Shown: positions 18,849-29,175, counted from the first letter of the stretch. The stretch: DNA of 64,000 bases from Pseudalkalibacillus decolorationis (GCF_024609785.1 NZ_JANHJQ010000001.1:124001-188000); one strand, 5' to 3'. Program-made: numbers and translations. The notes: generated by a model not told the origin, from the letters alone.

Positions 18849-21013
18849 TATGCCTGACTCACTTTCTTTTTTTGAATTTCTTCTGGGTATTCAATTCTTG
18901 AGTGGAACATACCCTGCAACGTTTCACAAATTGTTTTGGTCACAGTTTCGAGTTCCATTAGTGTAATTGAACATTCATTAAACTGTCCATCATCAAGCCG
19001 ATCAGCAATAATTTTTCGAACAAGTGTCTCAATCTTAATAGGAGTAGGCTTGGACATCGAACGGACTGCCGCTTCAACAGCATCTGCTATTCCTACAATC
19101 GCAGATTCACGACTCTGTGCTTTAGGCCCTGGGTAACGAAAATCCGATTCCGCTATGCTTTTGTCGGATTGCTTCATAGCCCGATGATAAAAATATTTTA
19201 ATAACGTGGTCCCATGATGTTGTTCTGCAATTCCAATAATTTCTTTCGGTATATGATATTCTTTGAGCATTTCCGCTCCATCATACGGATGAGCGATAAT
19301 AATCGTTTTGCTTAATTGCGGTGAAATTTTATCATGTGGATTCTCTATATTCATTTGATTTTCTATAAAAAAGTGCGGTCGTTTTGTCTTCCCGAGATCA
19401 TGATAGTAAGAGCCAACACGGGCCAACAAACCATTTGCACCAACAGCTTCACAAGCTGCTTCAGATAAGTTCGCTACGACTACACTATGATGATAAGTAC
19501 CTGGCGTCTCCATTAATAATTTTCTCAATAAAGGATGATTTGGGTTCGATAGCTCGATTAATTTCATCGACGTCAATATACCGAATCCAGCCTCGAAGAA
19601 CGGCAACAGCCCAAGCGATAATACAGCTGAAATGAAACCAGATAATAATGCAAAGGCTACTTGAGAGCTTACATTCCAAAGGTTGTATTGTCCATTACTG
19701 AGAGCAAGGATAACAAAAACAACCGAAGCATTTATGAGAGCTACCCAAATGCCCGTTTTCAAAATTTTTCCTTTCACGTTCCGCTTCCCTAGAAATACAA
19801 TTCCAGCTAATGAACTGAATAGAATGTAAGTACCAAAAGTAAAATTAAAAGGGCTTGTCGTACTTTCATTAAATAGCAAGCTGCCACAAATTGCAAAAAC
19901 GATACTTGAAACAATTGCAATCTGCTCATTAATCAGCATTTTAATCATCATCGTCCCAAGGGCAACTGGGACTATAAACGTAATGCCCGGATAATAACCA
20001 CTTAATAAGCTTGTAACTTTCAATAAAACAAGGGTCAGGGAAAACAATAATACATAGATAATTAACCCGGTATTTTCTTGTTCTTCTTTTCCTTTAAGAT
20101 CCTTGAGAAAATAGATCATGAAGGCTGACATCAGAACAACAAGTGTGCCGAGACCAAAATAGGGATATGGAGAAAAGTTGTCATCCAATAGACCTACCAC
20201 TTCTAATTGGTACAGGACATCTTTATTAATAAACTGTCCTTTTTTTACAAGGATTTGACCTTCCCTGATAAAGACGGGTTCCACATTATTCATTGCTTCC
20301 TCTTGAAGCTTTTTGGTCGCTTCGGCATCAAATATGTAGTTCGAAGTAATCGCACTGCTTGACAGGTCGATTAGAGCCGTTTTAATACGAGAGGGCAGGT
20401 TAGAAGAGGCAATTAAAGGTTCAACCTCTTTCTTCTTTTCTTCGATCTGACTAACCGTAATATGTTGGTTCATCACTGTCTTTATTGCAGAGGTGGCAAC
20501 CTCAAGAGCAAAAGACCGTTCTGACGGTGATGCGACTATAAGAGTATGGATTGAATCATCGGTTACTTCACTTTCAATTGTATCAGGGACTGTATTACGG
20601 AAATGGTCTATTTTTTCTTCTATCGTTTTAGGAGATTCAGCTTTATCTTTTTTCTCTTCTGTTTTCGGTTCCTTTACAGTCTGAAGCTCTTCAATGGTAG
20701 CAAATAAATCCTCAACCGTTATGATTTGGTTCAAGACTTTGTTCTCATTAAATCGATATTGGTCCTCAATTGCTTCTGCTGCTTTGTCCTTTTTTCTTAG
20801 TGTCTCTTTCTCGTTCACGATTTCTATCGGGGATTGGATATCTTCCTCAGCAAATGTATACAACTTTACATCCAACTTATTTGGAATAACATTGCTTAGC
20901 ATCATCGATATCATAACAATAGCAAGGGCCAAATATAATAAAAAACGGCTGATCTTGCTGTTCTCTATCTCGTTCCACTTTTTCTTTAACATTTGCAGAT
21001 ATTGAAGGGACAT
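18848..21013 (-). CDS. pgpH: Cyclic-di-AMP phosphodiesterase PgpH (7TM-HD)
   Basis: 721 aa. Membrane enzyme that hydrolyses c-di-AMP. Seen: an N-terminal membrane helix, a large extracellular 7TMR-HDED domain (to about residue 270), seven hydrophobic helices, then a cytosolic HD domain with HHSVVVANLSE and YYHDLGKTKRP and a further AHPYDGAEML and EQHHGTTLL. Start set at 21013, where GAGAGG lies 9 nt upstream; the ATG three codons earlier is too close to the site. Followed by ybeY; preceded by the phoH terminator. Confidence 0.95.
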   Translation of the reverse strand: MSLQYLQMLKKKWNEIENSKISRFLLYLALAIVMISMMLSNVIPNKLDVKLYTFAEEDIQSPIEIVNEKETLRKKDKAAEAIEDQYRFNENKVLNQIITVEDLFATIEELQTVKEPKTEEKKDKAESPKTIEEKIDHFRNTVPDTIESEVTDDSIHTLIVASPSERSFALEVATSAIKTVMNQHITVSQIEEKKKEVEPLIASSNLPSRIKTALIDLSSSAITSNYIFDAEATKKLQEEAMNNVEPVFIREGQILVKKGQFINKDVLYQLEVVGLLDDNFSPYPYFGLGTLVVLMSAFMIYFLKDLKGKEEQENTGLIIYVLLFSLTLVLLKVTSLLSGYYPGITFIVPVALGTMMIKMLINEQIAIVSSIVFAICGSLLFNESTTSPFNFTFGTYILFSSLAGIVFLGKRNVKGKILKTGIWVALINASVVFVILALSNGQYNLWNVSSQVAFALLSGFISAVLSLGLLPFFEAGFGILTSMKLIELSNPNHPLLRKLLMETPGTYHHSVVVANLSEAACEAVGANGLLARVGSYYHDLGKTKRPHFFIENQMNIENPHDKISPQLSKTIIIAHPYDGAEMLKEYHIPKEIIGIAEQHHGTTLLKYFYHRAMKQSDKSIAESDFRYPGPKAQSRESAIVGIADAVEAAVRSMSKPTPIKIETLVRKIIADRLDDGQFNECSITLMELETVTKTICETLQGMFHSRIEYPEEIQKKKVSQA

Positions 21014-21130
21014 TCCATCCATCCTCTCAAGTCAATCCTTGTTCCTTATTTTAGCACGTATTTACAAGAAAAGGGACATCCACGACAGGAAAAAGAAAAA
21101 TAACATCCATAGTTTTCCTTTGAAAACATA

Positions 21131-21166
21131 CAAAAAGGAATGACCATTAATTTAGTCAATTCCTTT
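21131..21166 (-). terminator. Intrinsic terminator after phoH
   Basis: Minus strand AAGGAATTGAC / GGTCATTCCTT with a 9-nt AT loop and TTTTTG tail, 10 nt after the phoH stop. Confidence 0.85.
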
Positions 21167-21174
21167 GTCTGTGT

Positions 21175-22140
21175 TCACTTATTTTGTTGGTTTTCATAGG
21201 CATTTATTATTTTTTGTACGAGTGGGTGACGCACAACATCAGATTGTTGCATATAGACAAGTCGTATTCCTTGGATATTATCGAGTAGCTTTTGTACCAT
21301 GCGAAGACCTGACTCTTTGCCTTTTGGTAGATCAACCTGTGTTACGTCTCCGGTAATAATCATTTTTGAACCGAATCCGAGACGGGTTAGAAACATTTTC
21401 ATTTGTTCAGGAGTCGTATTTTGGGCTTCATCCAGCAAAACAAACGCTTCGTCGAGTGTCCGCCCACGCATATATGCGAGCGGAGCAATTTCGATCGTCC
21501 CTCGATCAATAAGTCTTTCGGTATGCTCAGCCCCTAACAAATCATGGAGCGCATCATAAAGAGGCCGTAAATAGGGATCTACCTTTTCTTTAAGGTCACC
21601 TGGTAAAAATCCAAGACTTTCTCCAGCCTCTACTGCAGGCCTCGTGAGAATGATCCGTTTTATTTTACCTTCTTTCAATGCCTTAACCGCCATTACGACA
21701 GCTAAATACGTTTTTCCGGTTCCAGCAGGTCCAATCCCAAAAACAAGATCGTTCTTTTTGATTGCATTAATATAGTAGCGCTGACCAAGTGTTTTAGCTC
21801 GGATGGGCTTCCCTTTTACGTTTGTTGTAATTTCTTCCTCATATAATTGATCCAGTTCATCAAGGAGTCCTTGCTGTGCAAGCTGTATGGCATAGATGAC
21901 ATCTCTTGCAGTAAGCTGAGCACCCTTCTTCACTAGAATCAAAAGGGAATTTAGTACATCCTCTACTAGTTGTGCAGTTGCATCATTGCCAGAGACCGCC
22001 ACTCCACCCCCACGTGTTACAATCTCCACGTCAAGCGCTTGTTCAATCGTTTTTAAGTGGGCATCATTGGGACCAAATAATGCCATTCCTTCTGATGGAT
22101 TATCAATTTGTAGTTTTTTGAGGTTCAAACGTTCAGACAA
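21175..22140 (-). CDS. phoH: PhoH-like ATPase
   Basis: 321 aa. PhoH/YbeZ family P-loop protein linked to RNA metabolism and partner of YbeY. Seen: N-terminal KH-like region, Walker A GPAGTGKTYLAV, Walker B VLLDEAQNTTPEQ and SGLRMVQKLL. The start is TTG (22140), since no ATG or GTG lies upstream within the gap to yqfD; GGAGGAGAT, which also encodes the end of yqfD, serves as ribosome site with 13-nt spacing. In the yqfC-yqfD-phoH run. Confidence 0.95.
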   Translation of the reverse strand: MSERLNLKKLQIDNPSEGMALFGPNDAHLKTIEQALDVEIVTRGGGVAVSGNDATAQLVEDVLNSLLILVKKGAQLTARDVIYAIQLAQQGLLDELDQLYEEEITTNVKGKPIRAKTLGQRYYINAIKKNDLVFGIGPAGTGKTYLAVVMAVKALKEGKIKRIILTRPAVEAGESLGFLPGDLKEKVDPYLRPLYDALHDLLGAEHTERLIDRGTIEIAPLAYMRGRTLDEAFVLLDEAQNTTPEQMKMFLTRLGFGSKMIITGDVTQVDLPKGKESGLRMVQKLLDNIQGIRLVYMQQSDVVRHPLVQKIINAYENQQNK

Positions 22141-22146
22141 TATGGC

Positions 22147-23334
22147 TCAATCTCCTCCAATAATTGGTTGTTCTTTCGCGATGTTTTCGATCACTTTAAA
22201 ATAAATGGATACGTTAACTTTACCATTGTCTACTGTATGGCGCAAAATTTTTCCACTTTTTATCGTAGCCTCATCATCCAACGTATTTCCAAGGTCTTCC
22301 CTTGCCATTTCCTTGGCTATTGCAAGCGCTTCTTTCTTTGTGTAACTTTTTGTTATTTGTTCCGCTTCCAAAAAATCCTTTTGGATATAGGAAAAAGGCG
22401 TCTCCCATTTAATAAAACGGAATGGCTTCTTATCCAGCATAAGCTCATAATTGCTATAATCGATATTCCCAAATCCCCAAACTGGTACTTTCAGTCCAAA
22501 AAGAGATACATAATGCTTTGTCGTACGTTCTCCTGTATATGTGTTATAGTTTGAACGTAATGGGACTGTTACGTCAGTTTGATACCACACTTCACCGAAC
22601 ACTTTACCTTTTGCAGCTACGATTCGAGTATTTTTATCTTTTCCTATAGTTCCTGAAACTAATAGTTCTCCCTTTTGAACTGTTTGATTAACTTCGACTT
22701 TCGGTAGTCCCTTTTCAATAAACATCTTTGTTATAACCGCTTTTTTATCTGCAACAAGATTTTGTGGACCTACCGATTCGACCTTTTCCGGTAGCTTTTT
22801 TTCAACTACACGAAAATGAAAAGTCGTACCTTCTAGTGTAACCCCTACCCAAGTAACCTCGTCCATTTTTTCGGTAACAAGATGCTGAACAGACCGAACA
22901 TTTGGTAATGTAAATAATAACTTTCCTTTTTCAATTCCCAGTTCATTGATAATAGTACGTAAACGGTGTTCTGTCTTCGGCTCCGCCCCACTAATCTCTA
23001 TATTCCACACCATATTGGATAACAGAGTGATAATGATGAGAAATATACCAAGCCCAAGAACGAAGCCACTTCGTTTAACCATTCGCTTAAGTAAAAATGG
23101 GATACCTTTCTTCTCTTGTACTTTAAATGTGCATCCACTTTTCCTTAAATAAGGTTTAATACGCAGGGCATCCTTCAAAAACATGTTTAATTCTAGTTCA
23201 TTATCTTGTTTTCTTGTAATATCCCATAATAAGATGCCATTTGTTAGACAATGATTCAAAAAGGCTTCAGCATGCTCTCCTTCAACTTTAATGATAACCG
23301 TACCATAAAGATACTTTGTCCAATTTTTCTTCAT
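22147..23334 (-). CDS. yqfD: Sporulation protein YqfD
   Basis: 395 aa. Conserved in spore formers; SigE-controlled in B. subtilis, with a role in spore formation that is poorly defined. Seen: N-terminal cytosolic part, a single membrane helix (SGFVLGLGIFLIIITLLSNMVW, about residues 90-112), then a large extracytoplasmic domain with VEKKLPEKVE. Clean ATG start with AGGAGG upstream. It ends 6 nt before phoH, and yqfC is directly upstream. Confidence 0.93.
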   Translation of the reverse strand: MKKNWTKYLYGTVIIKVEGEHAEAFLNHCLTNGILLWDITRKQDNELELNMFLKDALRIKPYLRKSGCTFKVQEKKGIPFLLKRMVKRSGFVLGLGIFLIIITLLSNMVWNIEISGAEPKTEHRLRTIINELGIEKGKLLFTLPNVRSVQHLVTEKMDEVTWVGVTLEGTTFHFRVVEKKLPEKVESVGPQNLVADKKAVITKMFIEKGLPKVEVNQTVQKGELLVSGTIGKDKNTRIVAAKGKVFGEVWYQTDVTVPLRSNYNTYTGERTTKHYVSLFGLKVPVWGFGNIDYSNYELMLDKKPFRFIKWETPFSYIQKDFLEAEQITKSYTKKEALAIAKEMAREDLGNTLDDEATIKSGKILRHTVDNGKVNVSIYFKVIENIAKEQPIIGGD

Positions 23335-23375
23335 GTGCCTCCTCCTAAGCGCGTTTATACGTGCGTCACGATCTC

Positions 23376-23660
23376 TTATTCAATATCTATGTAACGAACA
23401 TCCATAATCTTACCCTCAAGTAAAATTTCTTCTGGGAGTATGGTTTTCAAAACAAAATTCTCACCCTTAATAAGCAATTCACCTTGTTCGAGTGTTAGGC
23501 GCAATTCAGTGTTGGAAAACTTTAATAAGCCTCTATGGTTTTCGATGTATATATGCAAATGACCGATCATCGTGATTCTCGGCAGGTCCATGACGACATC
23601 CGCAGGTAGTTCCAACGAACGAGTCATCCATCTTTTTAGTGTGTGTTTCAATCTCGCCAT
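23376..23660 (-). CDS. yqfC: Sporulation protein YqfC
   Basis: 94 aa (93 in B. subtilis). Family of YabP/YqfC proteins needed for sporulation. Seen: LELPADVVMDLPRITMIGHLHIYIENHRG, matching the family core, and beta-rich ELLIKGENFVLKTILPEEILLEG. Start at 23660 behind GGGGGTT; the ATG six codons earlier overlaps that site. Co-directional with yqfD after 41 nt. Confidence 0.93.
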   Translation of the reverse strand: MARLKHTLKRWMTRSLELPADVVMDLPRITMIGHLHIYIENHRGLLKFSNTELRLTLEQGELLIKGENFVLKTILPEEILLEGKIMDVRYIDIE

Positions 23661-23722
23661 GGTTGAACCCCCTCTCATCTCATTTTTATGAACAAAACCC
23701 CAAAACTATCACCTTTAACATA

Positions 23723-23757
23723 CAAAAAAAGAAGACCCATTGTTTCGGGCCTTCTTC
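23723..23757 (-). terminator. Intrinsic terminator after yqfB
   Basis: Minus strand AGAAGGCCC / GGGTCTTCT stem (one mismatch) with a 7-nt loop and seven T. It separates nfeD-floA-yqfB from yqfC-yqfD-phoH. Confidence 0.88.
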
Positions 23758-23778
23758 TTTTGATTCATATGTTGTTTA

Positions 23779-24216
23779 CTATATACCGCGACGATTTTTA
23801 GGCGCATAAGGTCTTTTCGCTCGAGGAGGCCCGAGTATTTCAGACCAAACGACCCCTTCTGCAACATGATTTGCGGAAGGGACCAGCCTCCCACGGGGCT
23901 TTTGAGCCTTTTTGATAACAGGCTTACGGTTTTGCTCCCTCTTCTTCTCCGGATCCAGTTTAGAACGTGTTTGCTCATATACGTGCTGCATTTCCCGACC
24001 CATCTTCATTTTTGGGTCATTACGATCAAACGTTTCCTCCGGTTCAGAAACAGTTGCTGGTTCATGCTGAACGGTCCTTTTAGGGCGGGAATTTTGTGGA
24101 TTCTGCTTATCGTTATATTTTTCGAATTGTCGTTTAAAAAATGAGAACAACCCTCCAAGTATTAAAATCACAAAAAAGAGATTACTAAACACCAAGTCAA
24201 AAATTGCTTCAAGCAC
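23779..24216 (-). CDS. Small membrane protein, YqfB-like by position
   Basis: 145 aa. One N-terminal hydrophobic helix (about residues 4-26), then a Lys/Arg/Pro-rich polar tail predicted to be cytosolic. No known domain is recognised. It starts with GTG overlapping the TAG stop of floA, with AGGAGG 9 nt upstream, so it is translationally coupled to the flotillin. B. subtilis carries yqfB in the same slot. A role with the FloA/NfeD membrane domain system is an inference from coupling. Confidence 0.75.
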   Translation of the reverse strand: MLEAIFDLVFSNLFFVILILGGLFSFFKRQFEKYNDKQNPQNSRPKRTVQHEPATVSEPEETFDRNDPKMKMGREMQHVYEQTRSKLDPEKKREQNRKPVIKKAQKPRGRLVPSANHVAEGVVWSEILGPPRAKRPYAPKNRRGI

Positions 24217-25226
24217 TAGTAAGTGCCTCCTCCACCAGAAGAATCATCTTCATCTTTTGGATCTGTCGCTTTTCCAATTGAGCCTCTCATATCTGTATCG
24301 GCCTTTATATTATGATAATTCATATAATCCATTACTCCGATATTTCCTGAACGAAGCGCTTCCGCCATCGCCAACGGCACTTCTGCTTCCGATTCAACTA
24401 CTTTCGCTCTCATCTCTTCAACTTTAGCCTTCATTTCTTGCTCTTGTGCAACAGCCATCGCACGACGTTCTTCTGCTTTCGCCTGTGCAATTTTCTTGTC
24501 TGCCTCTGCTTGTTCAGTTTGCAGTTCGGCACCGATGTTCTTACCGATATCAACATCTGCAATATCAATGGACAGGATTTCAAAAGCTGTACCAGCATCT
24601 AATCCTTTTGTTAACACTGTTTGTGAAATCATATCTGGGTTTTCTAATACTTTTTTATGGTTATTCGATGAACCAATCGTCGATACGATACCTTCACCAA
24701 CACGAGCTATTACAGTTTCTTCTCCTGCTCCACCAACAAGACGTTCAATGTTTGCACGTACAGTTATACGCGCCTTTGCTTTAACCTCAATTCCATCCAT
24801 CGCCACACCTGCGATAAATGGAGTTTCAATTACCTTCGGGTTTACGCTCATTTGAACCGCTTCAAGTACGTCACGTCCAGCAAGGTCAATTGCTGCACAA
24901 CGTTCGAAGCTTAATTCGATGTTTGCACGGTGTGCGGCAATCAGTGCATTTACAACCCTGTCGACGTTACCACCGGCTAGATAATGACTTTCCAACTGAT
25001 TAATACTTAAATCAAGACCTGCCTTGACTGCTTTAATCAGTGGGTTAACTACACGTGATGGAATGACTCGTCTTAAACGCATTCCAACTAACGTAAAGAT
25101 ACTTACTTTAACACCAGCAGCTAATGCTGAAATCCACAACGCAACGGGAACAAACGTAAATAGAACAATAAGCGCTATAACCGCTGCAACAATAATAATG
25201 ATCATTGATAACAAACCAGGATCCAT
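24216..25226 (-). CDS. floA: Flotillin-like protein FloA
   Basis: 336 aa (331 in B. subtilis YqfA). Scaffold of functional membrane microdomains. Seen: N-terminal membrane hairpin (about residues 4-32), SPFH-like domain, and a C-terminal coiled coil with repeated EA-rich segments ([20 protein letters not shown] and [20 protein letters not shown]). Start at 25226 after AAGGGGGAA; six more codons upstream lack a site. Preceded by nfeD (21 nt), a widespread NfeD-flotillin pair. Confidence 0.96.
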   Translation of the reverse strand: MDPGLLSMIIIIVAAVIALIVLFTFVPVALWISALAAGVKVSIFTLVGMRLRRVIPSRVVNPLIKAVKAGLDLSINQLESHYLAGGNVDRVVNALIAAHRANIELSFERCAAIDLAGRDVLEAVQMSVNPKVIETPFIAGVAMDGIEVKAKARITVRANIERLVGGAGEETVIARVGEGIVSTIGSSNNHKKVLENPDMISQTVLTKGLDAGTAFEILSIDIADVDIGKNIGAELQTEQAEADKKIAQAKAEERRAMAVAQEQEMKAKVEEMRAKVVESEAEVPLAMAEALRSGNIGVMDYMNYHNIKADTDMRGSIGKATDPKDEDDSSGGGGTY

Positions 25227-25247
25227 AAAAAATTCCCCCTTCATTTT

Positions 25248-26579
25248 CTATTCTATTATTTCTCTTACAACAATACGAGAACCTTCTGTTTTAATAATTT
25301 TTATCGGTTTATTTGCAGCAATGTATCCGCCTTCTGTTACAACATCATAACGCTCATCCTCGAAAATTGCAGTTCCGGATGGACGTAACGGTGTATGTGT
25401 CCTGCCAATTGAACCAACTAACTCTGATCTTGTTTCATTTGAAATATAGCCGAGATCTTTTGATGTTGAATCAAACAATATAACCTTTCGCAATGGACCA
25501 CGATATCCGTAATATTTTAAAAATATAACCGAAACAATAATCGTAGCTACCAATGCTATCAAAATAGACAATAAGATATTACTAATCGAACCACCTGCTA
25601 AAATAATACCTGTGATCATGGAAATAATGCCTCCAATGCCAAGTATACCACCAGGAACAAAGATTTCAGCGATGACCATCATAACCCCCACAATAAACAA
25701 AATTAATGATTCCCAACCGGCAAGACCTGCAATCATGTGGCCAAAAAAGAATAACAACAAAGAACTGAGACCTAAAAACCCAGGGATTCCAAAACCGGGT
25801 GTAAATAGTTCCAGAACTAGCCCGATACTACCAATTGATAATAGAATTGGTACAACGACTGGGTGAGTTACAAAACGAGCAACTTTTTCTGCAAAACTAA
25901 CCTCGATATCTTCAACCTGTGCGTCAGACACTTCCAAATAGTCGAGTAATTCCTCTCGATCCGCAGCAATCGATTCGGCGTATCCCACCTCGACCGCTTG
26001 TTTAGCCGTCAATGTGAGTAGTTCACCTTTTTCCAACCCTAGCTCCTTAAGTACGATGTCTTCATCCGCCATTGCCTTTGCATATATTGGATCGCGATTA
26101 TTTAAGTTCGCTGCTGCTTCCATTTCGGCAAGCCATGCGGATTGTGCCTTCTTATCTGCTGCATTTCCTTCAGAATCAATTACTGCTGCTGAACCCATCG
26201 TAGTGGAGGGCTGCATAACAATTTGATCTGCATTTAAAGCGATATAAGCTCCCGCTGATAGGGCTTGCTTTGTCACATATGCGATGACAGGCACATCTGA
26301 ATCCCGTAAAATCTCTGCTATATTCCAGGCTGCATCTACCCTTCCTCCTGGTGTATCTAATTCAAGGATGAGATAATCCGCATTATTATCTTCTGCTGTT
26401 TTGACAGCACGTTTTAAAAACGACTCTAAACCTCTTTCTACTGCGTCGTGTACTGGTGCAACGTAAACAACTGGTTTAGCATTATCAGCGTGGGAAGGTT
26501 GAAACTGCAGAAGAAAAGCAGGTAATATAAAAACGCTTACATACAAAAATAATCTTATTTTGTTAACCCTATGACCCAT
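25248..26579 (-). CDS. NfeD family protein with serine protease domain (YqeZ)
   Basis: 443 aa (437 in B. subtilis YqeZ). Long NfeD1 type. Seen: signal peptide or membrane helix at residues 8-30, a ClpP/SppA-like protease domain with DTPGGRVDAAWNI and ALSAGAYIAL (catalytic Ser) then MQPSTTMGSAAV, four to five membrane helices in the middle and a C-terminal OB-fold NfeD domain (SELVGSIGRTHTPLRPSGTA). Start at 26579 behind AAAGGGGGGAT. Partner of FloA downstream. Confidence 0.94.
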   Translation of the reverse strand: MGHRVNKIRLFLYVSVFILPAFLLQFQPSHADNAKPVVYVAPVHDAVERGLESFLKRAVKTAEDNNADYLILELDTPGGRVDAAWNIAEILRDSDVPVIAYVTKQALSAGAYIALNADQIVMQPSTTMGSAAVIDSEGNAADKKAQSAWLAEMEAAANLNNRDPIYAKAMADEDIVLKELGLEKGELLTLTAKQAVEVGYAESIAADREELLDYLEVSDAQVEDIEVSFAEKVARFVTHPVVVPILLSIGSIGLVLELFTPGFGIPGFLGLSSLLLFFFGHMIAGLAGWESLILFIVGVMMVIAEIFVPGGILGIGGIISMITGIILAGGSISNILLSILIALVATIIVSVIFLKYYGYRGPLRKVILFDSTSKDLGYISNETRSELVGSIGRTHTPLRPSGTAIFEDERYDVVTEGGYIAANKPIKIIKTEGSRIVVREIIE

Positions 26580-26690
26580 TCGTAAAATCCCCCCTTTCAT
26601 ACCATTCTTATCTACGTTTGTAACATTCATTTGGTTTCATCTTTTTTGTGAGTTCTGGATGATAAATCTTCATTCTTACCGAGGTACCAT

Positions 26691-26727
26691 AAAAAATAAG
26701 GTTGACTCTATAGAGTCAACCTTATTT
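26691..26727 (-). terminator. Intrinsic terminator of rpsU-yqeY
   Basis: Near-perfect palindrome AATAAGGTTGACTC / GAGTCAACCTTATT with T-run on both sides, just after the yqeY stop. Confidence 0.92.
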
Positions 26728-26733
26728 AATGTA

Positions 26734-27177
26734 TTACGATAAGTGCTTTTGTACCAATCGGTTCACGAGACCGCCATCCGCTTTTCCTTTTACTTTCGGC
26801 ATGATGGCTCCCATCACTTTCCCCATATCTTGTTTAGAAGTTGCTCCAACTTGCTCCACTGTTTCTTTGACAATTTGTTCAACTTCTTCATCCGATAATT
26901 GTTCTGGGAGATACTCATTTAGTATGTCAATCTCTTGACGTTGGTTTTGGACTAAGTCATCACGACCGGCTTTTTCGAATTCCTGGAGGGAATCTTTACG
27001 CTGTTTAACTTCACGTGAAAGAACTGTTAATTCCTCTTCTTGGTTTAATTCGTGTCCAAGCTTAATCGACTCGTTTTGAAGAGAGGCCTTCACCATGCGA
27101 ATGACCGTTAATTTTTGCTTTTCTTTGTTCCTCATTGCTTGTTTCATATCTTGATTCAAACGGTCAAGAAGACTCAC
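26734..27177 (-). CDS. yqeY: GatB/YqeY domain protein
   Basis: 147 aa, all-helical YqeY family related to the tail domain of the amidotransferase GatB; it may contact tRNA. Seen: [23 protein letters not shown] at the N-terminus and [21 protein letters not shown] at the C-terminus, both diagnostic. Directly downstream of rpsU by 16 nt, the usual bacterial pairing. Confidence 0.96.
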   Translation of the reverse strand: MSLLDRLNQDMKQAMRNKEKQKLTVIRMVKASLQNESIKLGHELNQEEELTVLSREVKQRKDSLQEFEKAGRDDLVQNQRQEIDILNEYLPEQLSDEEVEQIVKETVEQVGATSKQDMGKVMGAIMPKVKGKADGGLVNRLVQKHLS

Positions 27178-27193
27178 TTTAGAACACCCTCTC

Positions 27194-27370
27194 TTAGAAC
27201 TTACGCTTACGAGCTGCTTCAGACTTCTTCTTACGCTTTACACTAGGCTTTTCGTAATGCTTACGCTTACGTACCTCAGCCATCGTTCCTTCCTTAGAAA
27301 CGTTACGCTTAAAGCGACGAAGTGCATCTTCTATAGATTCGTTCTTTCGAACATTTGTTCTAATAGACAT
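27194..27370 (-). CDS. rpsU: 30S ribosomal protein S21
   Basis: 58 aa, very basic: starts [20 protein letters not shown] and ends in a Lys/Arg-rich tail. Found by reading the minus strand; GGAGGG lies 6 nt before the ATG. A longer plus-strand ORF over the same DNA is a shadow. Co-transcribed with yqeY. Confidence 0.98.
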   Translation of the reverse strand: MSIRTNVRKNESIEDALRRFKRNVSKEGTMAEVRKRKHYEKPSVKRKKKSEAARKRKF

Positions 27371-27430
27371 TTATTTCCCTCCCTCCAAGCTCCTTCAAAA
27401 AGAAAAGGAGCGAAAACCATATCTCTAGAC

Positions 27431-27460
27431 ATTATAATATATGCCCTTTTTTTTCGTCAA
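27431..27460 (-). promoter_or_regulatory. SigA promoter of rpsU-yqeY
   Basis: -35 TTGACG (27455-27460), 18-bp spacer with an A-tract, -10 TATAAT (27431-27436). Confidence 0.8.
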
Positions 27461-27546
27461 CTTTATTTAGAAATTATCCATATTTTATTTTGGTCATGCT
27501 CTACTCATCTTGTCCATAAAATGAGATAAGGTGGTGATCTTTTGTT

Positions 27547-28476
27547 ATGACTCATATCGTTTCACTGTTTGCTGTCTATTTAATGATTTTTCTATTTGGA
27601 ATGACGGTTTTACGTTTAGGGTTAAATACAGCTTCCCAACATACCTTTAAACGACTGCTTCTTCGCTATACTGACAAGACATGGAAAGGCTTTCTAATCG
27701 GCATCCTGATTACATCAGTCGTACAGAGCAGCTCTACAGTCATGGTCATCCTAGTTGGATTAGTTGCAGCAGGTTTAATGACTTTTCGACAATCGATTGG
27801 AATCATCTTAGGGACTAATATTGGTACAACCATTACCACAGAAATAATTACATTTGATTTACAGCAGATCATTGTACCCTTTCTCATTTTAGGTGCGATT
27901 TGTATCATTGTCAGGAAAAAAACACTTTTTTGTGTGGGATGCGCTTTGTTTGGGTTAGGTTGTATGTTTGTTTCAATGAATGGCTTTGAAAGCCTCGCAC
28001 AACCTGTTACAAGCTTACACTGGGTTAAAGAATTTCTTCTAATGACAAATCAACACATACTGTATGGAATCGGACTAGGTACAGCAATGACTGCATTAAT
28101 TCAATCAAGTACAGCTACAACAGCAATCATCATGTCATTAATGAATGAAAATATCTTATCTCTCCCATCTGGTATTTCGATCCTGCTTGGAGCAAATATA
28201 GGCACCTGCATTACAGCTCTAATAGCATCGATCGGAACTACGAGAGAGGCAAAGTTCGTCGCAATGGCTCATGTTTGGATTAACTTGATAGGGGTTTGCT
28301 TATTCATCCCATTTCTGAGCCTGTTTAGCGAAATCATATCCATATTAACACACTTGCCAGATGTACAAATTGCACACGCCAGTGTACTGTTTAATGTAAT
28401 ATCATCACTATTGTTATTGCCCTTCGCAGGAATCTTGTCAACATTTATAGCTAAGTTTCACGGACAAAGAGTATGA
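27547..28476 (+). CDS. Na/Pi-cotransporter family protein (YqeW)
   Basis: 309 aa membrane protein with about eight hydrophobic helices. NptA/PNaS-type. Two inverted repeats of the family motif are visible: VVQSSSTVMVILVGL with LGTNIGTTIT, and LIQSSTATTAIIMSL with LGANIGTCIT. These QSS motifs form the Na+/phosphate site. It lacks the C-terminal PhoU-like domain of longer homologues. Divergent from rpsU as in B. subtilis yqeW. GGTGGTGAT is the likely ribosome site. Confidence 0.9.
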   Translation: MTHIVSLFAVYLMIFLFGMTVLRLGLNTASQHTFKRLLLRYTDKTWKGFLIGILITSVVQSSSTVMVILVGLVAAGLMTFRQSIGIILGTNIGTTITTEIITFDLQQIIVPFLILGAICIIVRKKTLFCVGCALFGLGCMFVSMNGFESLAQPVTSLHWVKEFLLMTNQHILYGIGLGTAMTALIQSSTATTAIIMSLMNENILSLPSGISILLGANIGTCITALIASIGTTREAKFVAMAHVWINLIGVCLFIPFLSLFSEIISILTHLPDVQIAHASVLFNVISSLLLLPFAGILSTFIAKFHGQRV

Positions 28477-28506
28477 ACTTGGTTTAGTCTCAAATGAAGA
28501 GTTTGA

Positions 28507-29175
28507 TTAATAATCAGATTGGGAAGTCTCACCATTTACAATAGCAATACCGGAGCTGGCACCAATTCGTGTTGCACCTGCTTCAACCATTGCATCAACG
28601 GTTTCACGATCACGTACAGCACCACTCGCTTTAACTCCAATTTCCGGACCTACAACCTTACGCATCAAGGCAACATCTTCAACTGTAGCTCCACCTGTTG
28701 AAAAGCCAGTAGATGTTTTAACAAAATCTGCTCCAGCCTTTACCGCTAGCTCACATGCCTGTTTCTTCTCGTCGTCAGTTAAGAGACATGTTTCAATGAT
28801 CACTTTTGTTAAGGCTTGGCCGCTTGCAGCTTCAACAACTGCGCGAATATCTTTTTCAACAAGCTCGTAATCTTTGCTTTTAAGAGCACTAATGTTAATG
28901 ACCATATCTACCTCAGTGGCGCCTTTCTCAATGGCGTCTTTTGTTTCAAATGCTTTTGTTTCAGGAGTAGAAGCCCCTAATGGGAAACCAATAACTGTAC
29001 ATACTTTTACTTCTGTATCTTTCAGTATATCGTATGAAGTTTCGACCCAGGTAGGATTCACACAGACAGAAGCGAAAACATATTCTCTGGCTTCTTCACA
29101 AAGCTTAACAATATCTTCTTTCGTCGTTTCCGGTTTTAAAGCAGTGTGGTCTATCAATTTTGCAATTTTCGACAT
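28507..29175 (-). CDS. deoC: Deoxyribose-phosphate aldolase
   Basis: 222 aa. Cleaves 2-deoxyribose-5-phosphate to glyceraldehyde-3-phosphate and acetaldehyde in deoxynucleoside catabolism. Seen: [36 protein letters not shown] and [14 protein letters not shown] with the Schiff-base Lys, then [10 protein letters not shown]. It lies after mtaB on the same strand; B. subtilis has deoC elsewhere, but this linkage is common in other Bacillaceae. The end converges on yqeW with only 30 nt between and no clear terminator. Confidence 0.97.
   Translation of the reverse strand: MSKIAKLIDHTALKPETTKEDIVKLCEEAREYVFASVCVNPTWVETSYDILKDTEVKVCTVIGFPLGASTPETKAFETKDAIEKGATEVDMVINISALKSKDYELVEKDIRAVVEAASGQALTKVIIETCLLTDDEKKQACELAVKAGADFVKTSTGFSTGGATVEDVALMRKVVGPEIGVKASGAVRDRETVDAMVEAGATRIGASSGIAIVNGETSQSDY

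Noticed and set aside
27257-27529. 90-codon plus-strand ORF
   Set aside because: It is the antisense shadow of rpsU and its promoter.
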